Positions 13,362 to 23,282 of a stretch of 50,409 bases of DNA are shown here, one piece after another. A model generated the notes under the pieces. The model saw only the letters and a list, made by a program, of their open reading frames with translations. It searched no databases and was not told the origin of the DNA. This DNA is from an uncultured Pseudomonadota bacterium (lineage in GTDB: Bacteria; Pseudomonadota; Gammaproteobacteria; Steroidobacterales; Steroidobacteraceae), in NCBI GenBank assembly GCA_903858165.1, contig CAIOHZ010000148.1, forward strand, positions 1 through 50,409. Direction: 5' to 3'. Both the position numbers and the translations under genes were made by a program. Positions within the stretch are counted from its first letter, which is position 1; every line of letters starts with the position of its first letter.

Positions 13362-15203
13362 TTGGACGGTAGTACTCCCGCGCGGCATCTGTCGCGCCGC
13401 GACATCGCCTTCCTGCTGCACGAGTGGCTGGACGTGGCCTCCCTGACAGCGCGCCCGTGTTACGCCGAGCACAGCCGCGATACCTTCGACGCTGCGCTCG
13501 ACACCTACGAAACGGTGGCTGTGGACTGCTTCGCGCCGCATTACCGCGCGCTGGATATCGACGAGCCGCGTCTGGTCGATGGCCAGGTACGGGTACACCC
13601 GGCCATTGGCCCGGCCTTGCGCGCCTTCAGCGCGGCCGGTCTCATGGCGGCTACGCAAGACGCGGAGCGCGGCGGCATGCAGTTGCCGTTCGTGGTCGAG
13701 CGCGCCGGCATGGCTTGGCTGTTCGCCGCCAACGTGTCCACCGCCGGCTACCCCATGCTCACCATCGCGAATGCCAACCTGCTGTTGGCCTACGCGGACC
13801 CCGTACTGGTAGAACGCTACGTGCCGGACATGCTGGCGGGCCGTGTGTTCGGCACCATGTGCCTGTCTGAACCGCAAGCCGGTTCTTCGCTGGCCGACGT
13901 CACTACCCGCGCGCTGCCACAAGCGGACGGTACCTACCGCCTGCATGGCAACAAGATGTGGATTTCCGGCGGCGACCATGACCTCACCGGCAACATCGTC
14001 CACTTGGTACTCGCCAAGGTTCCTGCCCCTGAAGGCGGTCTTCCCGCCGGTACCGGTGGCTTGTCTTTGTTCCTGGTGCCTAAGTGGTTGCCGGCATCGG
14101 CTGGGGCCATTCCCGAGCGCAACGATGTCAGTGTGGCGGGCCTGAACCACAAGCTGGGCTATCGTGGCACCAGCAACTGCGTGCTGAATTTTGGTGAAGG
14201 CGAACATCGTCCGAACGGCGCGGCTGGGGCTATCGGCTGGCGCGTTGGCGCCGAAGGCCATGGTCTGGCTTGCATGTTCCACATGATGAACGAGGCGCGG
14301 ATTGGGGTGGGTACCGGTGCGATGGCTTTGGGCTATGCCGGCTACCTCCAGTCGCTGAACTACGCCCGTGAGCGTCGCCAAGGCCGCCCTTTGGGTGACC
14401 GACGCTTGCGTGAAGCGCCCGTCCCCATCGTGGAACATGCGGACGTACGGCGCATGCTGCTGAACCAAAAAGCCTGGGTGGAAGGTGGCCTGGCGTTGGT
14501 GCTGTATTGCGCCCGCATGGTGGACGATATTGCCAGCGGCCCCGAAGACGAGCGCGACCGTTCACGCCACCTGCTCGACTTGCTCACGCCCATCGCGAAG
14601 AGTTGGCCGTCCCAGTGGTGCTTGGCGGCAAACGACCTCGCCATTCAGGTGCATGGCGGCTACGGCTACACCCGCGACTTCCCCGTGGAGCAGTACTGGC
14701 GTGATAACCGCCTGAACGCCATCCATGAAGGCACGCACGGTATTCAGGCGCTGGACCTGCTGGGGCGTAAGGTGGTCCAGCAGGGCGGTTTCGGTTTCGA
14801 ACTGCTGCGCGCGCAAGTGGGCGCCACGCTCGACGAAATGGAACGCCGCGAAGGCTGGAAGGCCGATGCCATGCGTCTTCGCAAAGCCTGGGACCAGTTG
14901 GCGGACACTACTCAGCAGTTGCTGATGGTGGACAGCGCACCGGCGCGGTTGGCCAATGCCACGCCCTACCTCGAGGCCTTTGGGCATGTGGTCGTGGGTT
15001 GGCTGTGGCTGGAGCAGGCCCGAGTGGCGTCCGGTGCGTTGGCGGCCGGTAACGTGTCGGCAGCGGACGCGGCGTTTTATGCCGGCAAGCTACAAGCGGC
15101 AAGGTTCTTTTTGCGGTGGGAATTGCCGCGGGTACCTGCATGGCTGGCAGTGCTTTCGCCGCTGGACCCCACGGTACTGGATATGCAGGATAGTTGGTTC
15201 TAG
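13362..15203 (+). CDS. Acyl-CoA dehydrogenase with extra C-terminal domain (DmdC-like)
   Basis: FAD-dependent acyl-CoA dehydrogenase of 613 residues, longer than the usual 380-400 because of an additional C-terminal helical domain. Typical elements are MCLSEPQAGSSLADV, GNKMWISGGDHDLTGNIVH, IQVHGGYGYTRDFPVEQYWRD and NAIHEGTHGIQALDLLGRKV; the Glu in HEGT is the catalytic base. The HEGTxGIQALDLxGRK end is the signature of the DmdC/FadE5-like long subfamily. The start is TTG with GAGGAG eight bases before it; no better in-frame ATG exists near the N-terminus. It follows the nicotinamidase-like gene by about 100 bases and precedes a GNAT gene. The substrate cannot be read from the sequence. Confidence 0.88.
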   Translation: MDGSTPARHLSRRDIAFLLHEWLDVASLTARPCYAEHSRDTFDAALDTYETVAVDCFAPHYRALDIDEPRLVDGQVRVHPAIGPALRAFSAAGLMAATQDAERGGMQLPFVVERAGMAWLFAANVSTAGYPMLTIANANLLLAYADPVLVERYVPDMLAGRVFGTMCLSEPQAGSSLADVTTRALPQADGTYRLHGNKMWISGGDHDLTGNIVHLVLAKVPAPEGGLPAGTGGLSLFLVPKWLPASAGAIPERNDVSVAGLNHKLGYRGTSNCVLNFGEGEHRPNGAAGAIGWRVGAEGHGLACMFHMMNEARIGVGTGAMALGYAGYLQSLNYARERRQGRPLGDRRLREAPVPIVEHADVRRMLLNQKAWVEGGLALVLYCARMVDDIASGPEDERDRSRHLLDLLTPIAKSWPSQWCLAANDLAIQVHGGYGYTRDFPVEQYWRDNRLNAIHEGTHGIQALDLLGRKVVQQGGFGFELLRAQVGATLDEMERREGWKADAMRLRKAWDQLADTTQQLLMVDSAPARLANATPYLEAFGHVVVGWLWLEQARVASGALAAGNVSAADAAFYAGKLQAARFFLRWELPRVPAWLAVLSPLDPTVLDMQDSWF

Positions 15204-15223
15204 TGAAGCATAAGGCGCCTTGA

Positions 15224-15733
15224 ATGTACGTGTTGAACACAGACCGCTTGGCGATGCGTCATGCCTCGCCTGAAGACGGCGAGTTCTTGCTGGCGCTGCT
15301 CACGGACCCAGATTTCATTCGCTACATTGGCGACCGCGGTGTACGCACGCTGGAAGATACCCCCGCCTATGTAGCGAACGGCCCGCAGGCCAGCTACCGT
15401 GAACATGGCTATGGGCTGTATATCGTGGAACTGCGCGAAAGCGGCACGCCCATCGGTCTATGTGGCTTGGTGAAGCGCCCCTATTTGCAACACGCTGACC
15501 TCGGTTTCGCGTTCCTGAAAGCCTTCCGTGGGCAGGGTTATGCCTTGGAGGCTGCGCGCGCCACGCTCTCGCACGCGCGCGACGACTTCGGCATGTCGCG
15601 GCTCGCCGCCGTCACTTCGCTCGACAACGAAGCTTCCATGTCCTTGCTGCGCAAATTGTCGTTCGACCTCACCGGCCAGATTACTTCTCCCGCTGACGGC
15701 GCGGTGCTGAATGTCTTCGAAGTGGAGCTGTGA
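15224..15733 (+). CDS. GNAT N-acetyltransferase (RimJ/RimL-like)
   Basis: Acetyl-CoA dependent N-acetyltransferase of 169 residues. It has LNTDRLAMRHASPEDGEFL at the N-terminus, a beta-strand GTPIGLCGLVKR, and the acetyl-CoA loop FLKAFRGQGYALEAARA (R-x-x-G-x-G/A pattern), then AVTSLDNEASMSLLRKLSF. These are features of the Acetyltransf_3 group that modifies ribosomal protein N-termini or small amines. The gene lies 20 bases after the acyl-CoA dehydrogenase. Its stop overlaps the GTG start of the methyltransferase gene (GTGA), so the two are translationally coupled. A link with ribosome or RNA modification would suit that pairing but is inference. Confidence 0.85.
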   Translation: MYVLNTDRLAMRHASPEDGEFLLALLTDPDFIRYIGDRGVRTLEDTPAYVANGPQASYREHGYGLYIVELRESGTPIGLCGLVKRPYLQHADLGFAFLKAFRGQGYALEAARATLSHARDDFGMSRLAAVTSLDNEASMSLLRKLSFDLTGQITSPADGAVLNVFEVEL

Positions 15734-16968
15734 GTACGCCCACGCACGGACTGCAACGTCTCATTGCTACCTGCCCCGAAGAAACCAAGCCGGCGCTGGT
15801 TGCGGAACTCGAGGCTCTCGGGGCCATGGACTTGAAGTCCGTCTATCGCGCCGTGGAGTTCAGCGCAGGTCCTGGGCTGGCTTACGAAGTTCACCTGAAG
15901 CTCGCGACCGCGAGCCGTGTACTGCGTGTGCTGCGCGAGGTTCCGGCGAAGACGCCGCCCATGTTGCGTTCGCAGGCGCGCCGCATTCATTGGCCCGAAT
16001 TGTTCGACGCCACGCGTGGCTTCATGGTGGAAGCACTCGGCGCTGAAGGACGCAACTCGCCCATGCCACCCTTGCAGGTCATCACGCAGGTGCGCGAGGC
16101 CATTCGCGAAAGCTTTGCCGCGACTGGTGGTGCTGTGCCCCCCGTGAACCGCGATGATCCGAAAGTGGTGGTGGTGGCGCATCTCGATAACGGGCGTTGC
16201 ACACTTAGCTTGGACACGTCGGGTAAGTCGCTGCATAAGCGCGGTTATCGCGAATCGGGACACCCTGCCCCGCTGAAAGAAACGCTCGCTGCCGCCATCC
16301 TGCGGCTGGCTGGCTACGCTGGCACCCAGACGTTCCTCGACCCCATGTGTGGCAGCGGTACGCTGGCGATCGAGGCGGCGATGATAGCGGTCCGCAAGGC
16401 GCCACAGATTCATCGCGCCAAAGGCGGCTTTCACTTTGAGTGGTTGAAGGATTTCGACCGCCAATTGTGGCGCGAAACCCAAGACCAGGTGCGTGCCGAA
16501 AAACTCGAAGCACCGCCTGCGCTGGTGGTCGCTTCGGATCTGGAAGCCAAGTTCGTTGAGATGGCCCGCAAGAGTGCGCTGGCTGCCCGTGTGGAACGCT
16601 ATATCACCTTCAACACCTGTCGTTTTCAAGACGTGGAACCACCGACCCCTACCGGCTTGCTGGTGACCAACCTGCCGTATGGCGAACGCATCGGTGGTGG
16701 CATGGCGGATCTTGAGCCCTTGTATAGCGAGATAGGCGATACGCTGAAGCAGCGCTTTGCTGGCTGGCGTGCGGCTTTGCTGGCGGCGGACGCCTCACCG
16801 TACAAGGAGATTGGCCTCAAGCCGGCGCGCACCATTCGGTTGATGAACGGCAGCATTCCTTGCCGGTTGCTGGTATTCGAACTCTACGCCGGCACGCGCC
16901 GCAAGCCAGTGGCGGAAGCGTCTACTGAAGCCCCTGCGGATTCGCCCGCGGAACCGACGACGGATTGA
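15730..16968 (+). CDS. THUMP-domain 23S rRNA guanine-N2 methyltransferase, RlmL N-half type
   Basis: SAM-dependent RNA methyltransferase of 412 residues. The N-terminal third is a THUMP RNA-binding domain, and the catalytic part shows HKRGYRESGHPAPLKETLAA and the SAM-site FLDPMCGSGTLAIEAA. The catalytic motif reads TNLPYGERIGG; RlmL normally has N-P-P-Y-G, so the second residue differs. E. coli RlmL is a fusion of about 700 residues with a second methyltransferase; this protein corresponds to the first half (m2G2445 activity) only. The C-terminal 25 residues are Ala/Pro/Glu-rich and probably disordered. The GTG start overlaps the GNAT stop by four bases. It is convergent with plsC, seven bases apart. 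Confidence 0.88.
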   Translation: MSTPTHGLQRLIATCPEETKPALVAELEALGAMDLKSVYRAVEFSAGPGLAYEVHLKLATASRVLRVLREVPAKTPPMLRSQARRIHWPELFDATRGFMVEALGAEGRNSPMPPLQVITQVREAIRESFAATGGAVPPVNRDDPKVVVVAHLDNGRCTLSLDTSGKSLHKRGYRESGHPAPLKETLAAAILRLAGYAGTQTFLDPMCGSGTLAIEAAMIAVRKAPQIHRAKGGFHFEWLKDFDRQLWRETQDQVRAEKLEAPPALVVASDLEAKFVEMARKSALAARVERYITFNTCRFQDVEPPTPTGLLVTNLPYGERIGGGMADLEPLYSEIGDTLKQRFAGWRAALLAADASPYKEIGLKPARTIRLMNGSIPCRLLVFELYAGTRRKPVAEASTEAPADSPAEPTTD

Positions 16969-16975
16969 ACTGCGG

Positions 16976-17686
16976 CTAGCGGGAAATCTCCGCCGTCTTG
17001 GTGTCCACCCAGGCGCGCAATTGGGCGTTCAAGTCGCGTGCCTCCATGCCGGTGGCGTCGATGGCTGGCCCGATGACGATACGGATGATGCCACGACGCT
17101 TCAAGAGACCGCGACGTCCCCACAGGTCGCCCGCGTTATGGGCCACGGGCACGGCCTTGCAACCCGCGCGGGTGGCGAGCAAGGCGCCGGAAAGGCCCCA
17201 CTTGCGGTCTTCGCCACGACTGGTGCGAGTGCCCTCCGGAAAGATGAGCACCCACATGCCTTCCTTGAGGCGTGCGCAGCCTTGTTCCACCACTTGCATC
17301 ACGGCACGGCTGCCGGCTTTGCGATTGATGGCAATGGGCTTCATGAGCAAGGCGGCTTGGCCCACGAAAGGAATCCAGAGAATTTCGCGCTTCAACACCC
17401 AAGCCTGCGGTGGGAACACCAGCGTTTGTGCCACGGTTTCCCAACTGCTGCTGTGCTTCCAGAAGGTGACATGCGCCCCTTCGGTGGGAATGTTCTCGCG
17501 GCCTTCGATGACCCAGTCCAGTCCACATAGCCATTTGCCAAGGTGCAGCACCGTCCAGCCCCAGGCGCGCGCGATGTTGTAGCGCATGCGCCACGGTAAC
17601 CAGCCGAAGAGGATGATGATGATGGCCGTCAACAGGGTGGCGACGAAGAACAGCAGCGTGAACACGATGGACAGAAGGTATTGCAC
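16976..17686 (-). CDS. plsC: 1-acyl-sn-glycerol-3-phosphate acyltransferase
   Basis: Membrane acyltransferase making phosphatidic acid from lysophosphatidic acid, 236 residues. One N-terminal hydrophobic segment (about residues 4-29) anchors it. The catalytic block is FWKHSSSWET, in which His is followed four residues later by Glu rather than the more usual Asp (HX4E, seen in proteobacterial relatives with KHQSxWET). The second block is IFPEGTRTSRG, and AINRKAGSRA matches the third. It starts 13 bases after the glyS stop and is probably in the glyQS operon. In several gammaproteobacteria gmhB lies between glyS and plsC; it is absent here. Confidence 0.9.
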   Translation of the reverse strand: MQYLLSIVFTLLFFVATLLTAIIIILFGWLPWRMRYNIARAWGWTVLHLGKWLCGLDWVIEGRENIPTEGAHVTFWKHSSSWETVAQTLVFPPQAWVLKREILWIPFVGQAALLMKPIAINRKAGSRAVMQVVEQGCARLKEGMWVLIFPEGTRTSRGEDRKWGLSGALLATRAGCKAVPVAHNAGDLWGRRGLLKRRGIIRIVIGPAIDATGMEARDLNAQLRAWVDTKTAEISR

Positions 17687-17699
17687 GCTGGTTCTCCAG

Positions 17700-19808
17700 T
17701 TAAAACGCGAGACGGGAAAGATCCGCTACGCGCAGGAACAAGGCCCGCAGTCCGGCTAGCAGCGCCAGACGGTTGGCACGGATGCGTGGGTTTTCATCGT
17801 TCACCATCACGCCGTCGAAGAAGGCATCCACTGGCGCGCGCAATTGCGAGAGCAGTGACAGCGCGGCGGTATATTCGCCAGCCGCCAAGCCCGTTTCCAC
17901 GGCAGGACGCAGCGCTTCGATAGCCGCGTGCAGTGCTTGCTCCGCCGGTAGCACCAGCGCTGCGGGGTCAACATTGCCAGTGGCTTCTTCGCTTTTCTTC
18001 AGCAGATTCGCGGCGCGCTTGTTGGCTGCCGCCAGCGCTGCAGCTGCCGGCAACTGCAAGAACGCCACCAAGGCCAGCAAGCGTGCTTCGAAGTCCAGCG
18101 GTGCCGTCGGTTGGTTCGCGGCCACTGCCTCGAACATTTCACCCGTGGCACCCGCTACGCGCCCACCGTCCACGACTAAACCGCGTAAGCGGTCGTTGAG
18201 GAATTCCTGCAACTGCGCCGCCACCTCGGCCGCTGGTGCTGGCGTCTTGCCAGTCACCCGCAGCGAATCGGCTCGTGCTGCTTCCACAGCGGCGAGCAAG
18301 AGTGGTGCGAGATCGAGTACGAGGCGGCCTTCCAACACAATGCGTAGCAAGCCGAGGGCCGAACGCCGCAGGCCGAACGGATCTTTGGTGCCGCTCGGGC
18401 GCTGACCCAGCGCGAAAATGCCGGCCAGCGTGTCCAGTTTGTCGGCCAGCGCCAGCACGGTGCCCGTGCGGGTGGTGGGCAATATGTCGCCAGCAAAGCG
18501 CGGCAAGTAGTGTTCGAAGACCGCTTCGGCTACTTCGGCCGGTTCGCCGTCATCCCGCGCATAGTCGCGGCCCATCTCGCCTTGCAGTTCGGGGAACTCG
18601 CCCACCATGTTGGTGAGCAGGTCGCACTTGGCAAGCCGTGCGGCGCGTTCTACCAGCGCCGTGTCGGCACCGAGCAGCTTGGCAATCTGCATGCCCAAGG
18701 CGCCAACGCGGGCCGCCTTGTCCGCATAGCTACCTAGCTGGGCTTGGTACGTCACCTTGGCAAGCCCGGCTTCACGCGCGGCGAGGGGTTGCTTGCGGTC
18801 GGTGTCGTGGAAGAACGCAGCGTCCGTGAGGCGTGGGCGCACTACGCGTTCGTTGCCGGCACGCACTTGTGCGGGGTCACGGCTGACGATGTTGCTGACG
18901 GTGATGAACCAAGGTGTCAGCTTGCCGTCGGCACCACGCACCGGGAAGTAGCGCTGGTGTTCCATGAGCGTCGAGATGAGCACTTGTTCCGGCAAGGCGA
19001 GGAAGCGCTCTTCGAATTGGCCTGCCACGGGCACCGGCCATTCCACGAGCGCCGTTACTTCGTCCAGCAATTCAGCGTCGAGTACCGGTTCGCCACCGCA
19101 AGCGGCAGCAGCAGCGAGCACGCCGGCGCGGATACGTTCGCGACGGTCAGCGAAGTCCGCGACGACATGGCCCTGCTCCAGCAGCAGCTGGGCATAGTCC
19201 GCGGGGGCCGCAATGGCTAGCGCCTCGGGCGCATGGAAGCGATGGCCACGGGTTTCACGGCCGGCAGCCAGTTCGAACAGCGTGGCGGGCAACACTTCAT
19301 TGCCAAACAACAAGACCACCCAATGGACCGGCCGCACGAATGTCGCTTCGCCGGCACCCCAGCGCATGCGCTTGGCGATGGGCAGCTTGTCGAGCGACGC
19401 TTGCACCAGGCCCGGCAGCAACTCTGCCACTACGGCACCGGGCTTCACGCCGGACCAGAACAAGAATTCGCCCTTCGCTTCTTGAACGCGTTGTAATTCG
19501 GCGACTGGCGTACCGGTAGAGTCGGCGAAGGCCTGCGCCGCACGCGTGGGCTTGCCTTCCTTGTCGTACGCGGCGCTGACCGGCGGGCCCTTGCGCTGTA
19601 CGGTCTGGTCCGCCTGCCGTTCTGGAACGGCGTGGATAAGCATGGCCAAGCGGCGTGGCGTGGCATAGCTGTGTACGGCGCCATGCGGAATGCCTTGCGC
19701 TGCCAAGCCGGCGACGACGCCTTCGGTGAAAGCGCTGGAGAGTTCAGGCAGCGACAGCGGCGGCAGTTCTTCGGTGCCGATCTCGACGAGGAAGTCACGG
19801 GTGCTCAT
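17700..19808 (-). CDS. glyS: Glycyl-tRNA synthetase beta subunit
   Basis: Beta chain of the bacterial alpha2beta2 glycyl-tRNA synthetase, 702 residues, close to the usual length of about 690. The N-terminus [18 protein letters not shown] is diagnostic. The middle part contains the HD-like and tRNA-binding regions (for example [43 protein letters not shown]) and the C-terminal third is the DALR-like anticodon-binding domain. The ATG overlaps the glyQ stop as ATGA, the standard coupling for balanced alpha and beta synthesis. plsC follows 13 bases later. Nothing appears truncated. Confidence 0.97.
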   Translation of the reverse strand: MSTRDFLVEIGTEELPPLSLPELSSAFTEGVVAGLAAQGIPHGAVHSYATPRRLAMLIHAVPERQADQTVQRKGPPVSAAYDKEGKPTRAAQAFADSTGTPVAELQRVQEAKGEFLFWSGVKPGAVVAELLPGLVQASLDKLPIAKRMRWGAGEATFVRPVHWVVLLFGNEVLPATLFELAAGRETRGHRFHAPEALAIAAPADYAQLLLEQGHVVADFADRRERIRAGVLAAAAACGGEPVLDAELLDEVTALVEWPVPVAGQFEERFLALPEQVLISTLMEHQRYFPVRGADGKLTPWFITVSNIVSRDPAQVRAGNERVVRPRLTDAAFFHDTDRKQPLAAREAGLAKVTYQAQLGSYADKAARVGALGMQIAKLLGADTALVERAARLAKCDLLTNMVGEFPELQGEMGRDYARDDGEPAEVAEAVFEHYLPRFAGDILPTTRTGTVLALADKLDTLAGIFALGQRPSGTKDPFGLRRSALGLLRIVLEGRLVLDLAPLLLAAVEAARADSLRVTGKTPAPAAEVAAQLQEFLNDRLRGLVVDGGRVAGATGEMFEAVAANQPTAPLDFEARLLALVAFLQLPAAAALAAANKRAANLLKKSEEATGNVDPAALVLPAEQALHAAIEALRPAVETGLAAGEYTAALSLLSQLRAPVDAFFDGVMVNDENPRIRANRLALLAGLRALFLRVADLSRLAF

Positions 19809-20722
19809 GGCGCCACTCCACGCAGCATGGGGAACCCGAGTTTTTCGCGGCTTTGGTAATAGGCCTCTGCCACACCGCGTGCCAAGGTGCGTACGCGCAG
19901 GATGTAGCGCTGGCGCTCGGTGACCGAAATGGCGCGGCGGGCATCGAGCAGGTTAAAGGTGTGGCTGGTTTTCAGCATGCGCTCGTAGGCAGGCAAAGCC
20001 AGTGGCACTTCCAACATGCGCTGGCATTCCTTTTCGTGTTCTTCGAACTGGCGGAACAGCATGTCCACGTCGGCATATTCGAAGTTGTAGGTGCTCTGCT
20101 CCACTTCGTTCTGGTGGTACACATCGCCATAGGTAACGCGGCCCTTGGGGCCATCGGTCCACACTAGGTCGTACACGCTCTCCACGCCCTGCAAGTACAT
20201 GGCAAGACGTTCCAAGCCGTAAGTAATCTCGCCCATCACCGGACGGCAGTCGAGGCCACCCACTTGCTGGAAATAGGTGAACTGCGTGACTTCCATGCCG
20301 TTCAGCCAGATTTCCCAACCGAGACCCCAAGCGCCGATGGTGGGGCTTTCCCAGTTGTCTTCCACTAGGCGGATGTCATGCGTGAGCGGGTCGAAGCCAA
20401 GCGCACGTAGCGAGCCCAGATACAGCTCGATGAGATCCGGCGGCGAGGGCTTCATGGCCACTTGGAACTGGTAGTAGTGCTGCAGACGGAACGGGTTTTC
20501 GCCGTAGCGGCCGTCCGTGGGGCGGCGCGAGGGCTGCACGTAGGCGGCGTTCCAGGGTTCCGGGCCGATGGAGCGCAAGAACGTGGACTGGTGGAAGGTA
20601 CCGGCACCCACTTCCATGTCGTAGGGCTCGACGATGACGCAGCCCTGCGCGGCCCAGTAGTCCTTCAGGCTGGCGATGAGGTCCTGGAAAGTGCGCGGGC
20701 GCGCTGGAGCGGGGGAGGCCAT
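19805..20722 (-). CDS. glyQ: Glycyl-tRNA synthetase alpha subunit
   Basis: Catalytic alpha chain of glycyl-tRNA synthetase, 305 residues (E. coli 303). It contains [60 protein letters not shown], and the class II motif region [22 protein letters not shown]-like segment followed by [15 protein letters not shown]. The ATG at 20722 begins [15 protein letters not shown]; the frame is open 50 codons further upstream, but that part overlaps the REP-like repeat and has no family similarity. Its stop overlaps the glyS start. It is divergent from the dienelactone hydrolase gene, with the REP-like element between. Confidence 0.97.
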   Translation of the reverse strand: MASPAPARPRTFQDLIASLKDYWAAQGCVIVEPYDMEVGAGTFHQSTFLRSIGPEPWNAAYVQPSRRPTDGRYGENPFRLQHYYQFQVAMKPSPPDLIELYLGSLRALGFDPLTHDIRLVEDNWESPTIGAWGLGWEIWLNGMEVTQFTYFQQVGGLDCRPVMGEITYGLERLAMYLQGVESVYDLVWTDGPKGRVTYGDVYHQNEVEQSTYNFEYADVDMLFRQFEEHEKECQRMLEVPLALPAYERMLKTSHTFNLLDARRAISVTERQRYILRVRTLARGVAEAYYQSREKLGFPMLRGVAP

Positions 20723-20768
20723 GGTGGTCCGGTATCCGTTGAAGGCGGTCGAATGCAGTAGTTTACCG

Positions 20769-20834
20769 GAGTCGCGAGGCTGCTCGCTCCCGCAAGTGCG
20801 GGTTCCATCGTGGCCGGGAGCTTGCTCCCGACTC
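20769..20834. repeat. REP-like element with nested inverted repeats
   Basis: GAGTCG at 20769-20774 is inverted at 20829-20834 (CGACTC). Inside are two hairpins: CCCGC-aagt-GCGGG (20789-20802) and CGGGAG-cttg-CTCCCG (20815-20830). This two-hairpin layout with a CGGGAGC/GCTCCCG core resembles repetitive extragenic palindromes of Pseudomonas and Xanthomonas relatives. It sits in the 188-base divergent gap between glyQ and the dienelactone hydrolase gene. Only one copy is in this window. Confidence 0.6.
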
Positions 20835-20910
20835 TTGCTGTGACTCCCCCTGCCATTGGGGTATCTTTCCAAGCCTGTCTTTTAACCAAACCCCCGAGCG
20901 GAGCTTTCCC

Positions 20911-21627
20911 ATGAGCGGTACCTGGATCGACATCAAGGCCGAGGACGGAGTTTTCGGCGGCTATCTCGCCCTGCCTCCCAAGGGCGCAGACTCTGGTCCG
21001 CAAGGCGGGCACGGCCCCGGCATCGTGCTCATCCAGGAAATCTTCGGGGTGAACGAGCACATTCGTGCAGTGGCGGACCAATACGCGCTGGATGGCTACG
21101 TGGTGCTGGCGCCCGACCTGTTCTGGCGCAAGGGGCACCGCGCGGATTTGGGTTACGGCCCCGCGGATTTCCAGACGGGCCTCGACCTGATGATGACGAT
21201 GGACGGAGCGAAGGCGGTCAGTGACGTCACCGCCACGGTGGCGGCGCTGCGTGCGCGCCCGGAATTGTCGGGTGGCGTGGCTTCCATCGGTTACTGCATG
21301 GGCGGGCGCTTGTCGTTCCTGGCGGCCGCGCATTCCGGTGTGGATGCGGCGGTGAGCTACTACGGTGGCGGCATCGACAGCCTGCTGGGCGATGCGCCGC
21401 GTATTTCCTGCCCCATCCAGTTCCACTTCGCCGAGCAGGACCACTACATTCAGGCACCGGCGGTGGCCGCGGTGCAGGCCGCCTTCGCCGGCCGTCCGAA
21501 TGCCAGCGTGCATGTCTACCCGGCGGTGGACCACGGCTTCAACTGCTGGGGCCGCGGCATGTACAACCAGCGTGCCGCCGCGCAGGCCCGGGGCCGCGTG
21601 CTGCAGTTCCTGGCGGAAACGCTGTAA
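20911..21627 (+). CDS. Dienelactone hydrolase family protein
   Basis: Alpha/beta hydrolase of 238 residues. The nucleophile motif is GYCMGGR, with Cys in place of Ser as in carboxymethylenebutenolidase. The N-terminal IVLIQEIFGVNEHIRAVAD matches the family's conserved Glu-containing segment, and AEQDHYI and VDHGFNCW supply the Asp and His of the triad. Length and motif order are standard. The true substrate may be a lactone or ester; most family members outside chlorocatechol clusters are uncharacterised. GGAGC lies about 8 bases before the ATG. It precedes the glnA control region, and the first NtrC site begins 25 bases after its stop, so it is probably independent of glnA. Confidence 0.88.
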   Translation: MSGTWIDIKAEDGVFGGYLALPPKGADSGPQGGHGPGIVLIQEIFGVNEHIRAVADQYALDGYVVLAPDLFWRKGHRADLGYGPADFQTGLDLMMTMDGAKAVSDVTATVAALRARPELSGGVASIGYCMGGRLSFLAAAHSGVDAAVSYYGGGIDSLLGDAPRISCPIQFHFAEQDHYIQAPAVAAVQAAFAGRPNASVHVYPAVDHGFNCWGRGMYNQRAAAQARGRVLQFLAETL

Positions 21628-21651
21628 ACTGGTGCTGTTCCGAAGTGGGTA

Positions 21652-21668
21652 CGCACTTTTTTGGTGCG
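21652..21668. promoter_or_regulatory. NtrC binding site 1 (distal glnA enhancer)
   Basis: The 17-mer CGCACTTTTTTGGTGCG fits the NtrC enhancer consensus (GCAC, A/T-rich centre, GGTGC). Its centre is 31 bases, about three helical turns, from site 2. It lies roughly 128 bases upstream of the predicted glnA transcription start. Confidence 0.75.
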
Positions 21669-21682
21669 TTTCTGCTTCGGGG

Positions 21683-21699
21683 CGCACTAATTTAGTGCG
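21683..21699. promoter_or_regulatory. NtrC binding site 2 (proximal glnA enhancer)
   Basis: CGCACTAATTTAGTGCG is a perfect 17-base palindrome about its central base and matches the NtrC consensus. It is centred about 97 bases upstream of the predicted start. The paired arrangement resembles the E. coli glnA enhancer (sites near -140 and -108). Confidence 0.75.
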
Positions 21700-21762
21700 A
21701 AACGGCTCTCGAGTTGGGGCCAATTAGCTCCAACCCCTTGTTTTTTATAGCTATCCAAGGTC

Positions 21763-21776
21763 GGCACGCTTCGTGC
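21763..21776 (+). promoter_or_regulatory. Sigma-54 promoter of glnA
   Basis: GGCACGCTTCGTGC has the invariant GG (-24) and GC (-12) separated by ten bases, and GGCACG matches the strong -24 consensus. Transcription should begin near 21788, giving a leader of about 80 bases before the glnA ATG. Confidence 0.75.
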
Positions 21777-21869
21777 ACCATCTTGGGTAGTGCCCCGTTG
21801 GAGGGCCCTCCGTCAGGAAGGCTCGCCAGCAAACACTTCTTCTAGTTAAGTTCCCTTCCGGAGGTTGCG

Positions 21870-23282
21870 ATGTCGACGCCCGCTGATGTCATCAAGCTGA
21901 TCCAGGACAACGAGATCAAGTACGCGGACCTTCGGTTCTGCGACACGCGCGGCAAGGAGCAGCACGTCACGATCCCGGCCCGTTACATCAACGACGACTT
22001 CTTCGTCGACGGCAAGATGTTCGACGGTTCGTCGATCGCTGGCTGGAAGGGCATCAACGAATCCGACATGATTCTCATGCCGGACCCGTCTACCGCCATC
22101 CTCGACCCGTTCTTCGAAGACCCGACGGTCATCATCCGTTGCGACATCATCGAACCGGCCACCATGCAGGGCTACGAGCGCGACCCGCGCAGCCTCGCCA
22201 AGCGCGCCGAGGTTTACCTGAAGAGCACCGGCATCGCTGACACGGCGCTGTTCGGTCCCGAAAACGAATTCTTCATCTTCGACGACGTGCGTTTCGGCAA
22301 CGACATGCACCAGTCCTACCACCACATCGACTCCATCCAGGGTGCCTGGAACAGCGGTTCGATGCTGGAAGGTGGCAACAAGGGCCATCGTCCGGGCGTG
22401 AAGGGCGGCTACTTCCCCGTGCCCCCGGTCGACGCCTATCAGGACATTCGTGCCGCCATGTGCCGTGCCTGTGAAGACATGGGCCTGAAGGTGGAAGTGC
22501 ACCACCACGAAGTGGCCACCGGTGGCCAGTGCGAGCTCGGCATCAATGCCAACACGCTCGTGAAGAAGGCGGACGAAGTCCTCATCCTCAAGTACGCGCT
22601 GCAGAACGTCGGCGCCGCTTACGGCAAGACAGTCACCTTCATGCCGAAGCCGCTCGTCGGCGACAACGGCAGCGGCATGCACGTGCACCAGTCGCTGGCG
22701 AAGGATGGCAAGAACATCATGGCGGGCGACAAGTACGCCGGCCTGTCGGACGAGTGCCTGTACTACATCGGCGGCATCATCAAGCACGCCAAGGCGCTGA
22801 ATGCGTTCACGAACGCCAGCACCAACAGCTACAAGCGCCTGGTGCCGGGCTTCGAAGCGCCGGTCATGCTCGCCTATTCGGCGCGCAACCGTTCGGCCTC
22901 CATCCGCATTCCGTTCGTGTCTTCCGCCAAGGCGCGTCGCATTGAAGTCCGCTTCCCGGACAGCACGGCGAACCCGTACTTGGCTTTCGCTGCCATGTTG
23001 ATGGCCGGCCTCGACGGCATCCAGAACAAGATCCACCCGGGCGAAGCCGCGGACAAGGACCTGTACGACCTGGAGCCGGAAGAAGCGAAGCACATCCCGA
23101 CCGTGTGCCACTCGCTGGACATGGCGCTGGAAGCGCTCGATCAGGACCGCGAGTTCCTGAAGAAGGGTGGCGTGTTCACCGACGATGTCATCGATGCCTA
23201 CATCGCCCTGAAGATGCAGGAAGTGACCCGTCTGCGTATGACCACGCATCCGATCGAGTTCGACATGTACTACAGCCTGTAA
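21870..23282 (+). CDS. glnA: Glutamine synthetase, type I
   Basis: ATP-dependent glutamate-ammonia ligase of 470 residues, the typical length of GSI-beta. Motifs include [30 protein letters not shown], the [14 protein letters not shown]/metal segment and [11 protein letters not shown]. Tyr399 in [15 protein letters not shown] is at the position of the adenylylation site (Tyr397 in E. coli), so GlnE-type control is expected. GGAGG lies five bases before the ATG. Upstream are two NtrC sites and a sigma-54 promoter, and downstream are a DUF4124 gene, ntrB and ntrC, the order found in many gammaproteobacteria. Cytoplasmic dodecamer. Confidence 0.98.
   Translation: MSTPADVIKLIQDNEIKYADLRFCDTRGKEQHVTIPARYINDDFFVDGKMFDGSSIAGWKGINESDMILMPDPSTAILDPFFEDPTVIIRCDIIEPATMQGYERDPRSLAKRAEVYLKSTGIADTALFGPENEFFIFDDVRFGNDMHQSYHHIDSIQGAWNSGSMLEGGNKGHRPGVKGGYFPVPPVDAYQDIRAAMCRACEDMGLKVEVHHHEVATGGQCELGINANTLVKKADEVLILKYALQNVGAAYGKTVTFMPKPLVGDNGSGMHVHQSLAKDGKNIMAGDKYAGLSDECLYYIGGIIKHAKALNAFTNASTNSYKRLVPGFEAPVMLAYSARNRSASIRIPFVSSAKARRIEVRFPDSTANPYLAFAAMLMAGLDGIQNKIHPGEAADKDLYDLEPEEAKHIPTVCHSLDMALEALDQDREFLKKGGVFTDDVIDAYIALKMQEVTRLRMTTHPIEFDMYYSL

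Noticed and set aside
12960-14468. 502-codon minus-strand frame opposite the acyl-CoA dehydrogenase
   Set aside because: It crosses two real plus-strand genes and their spacer and shows only composition bias.
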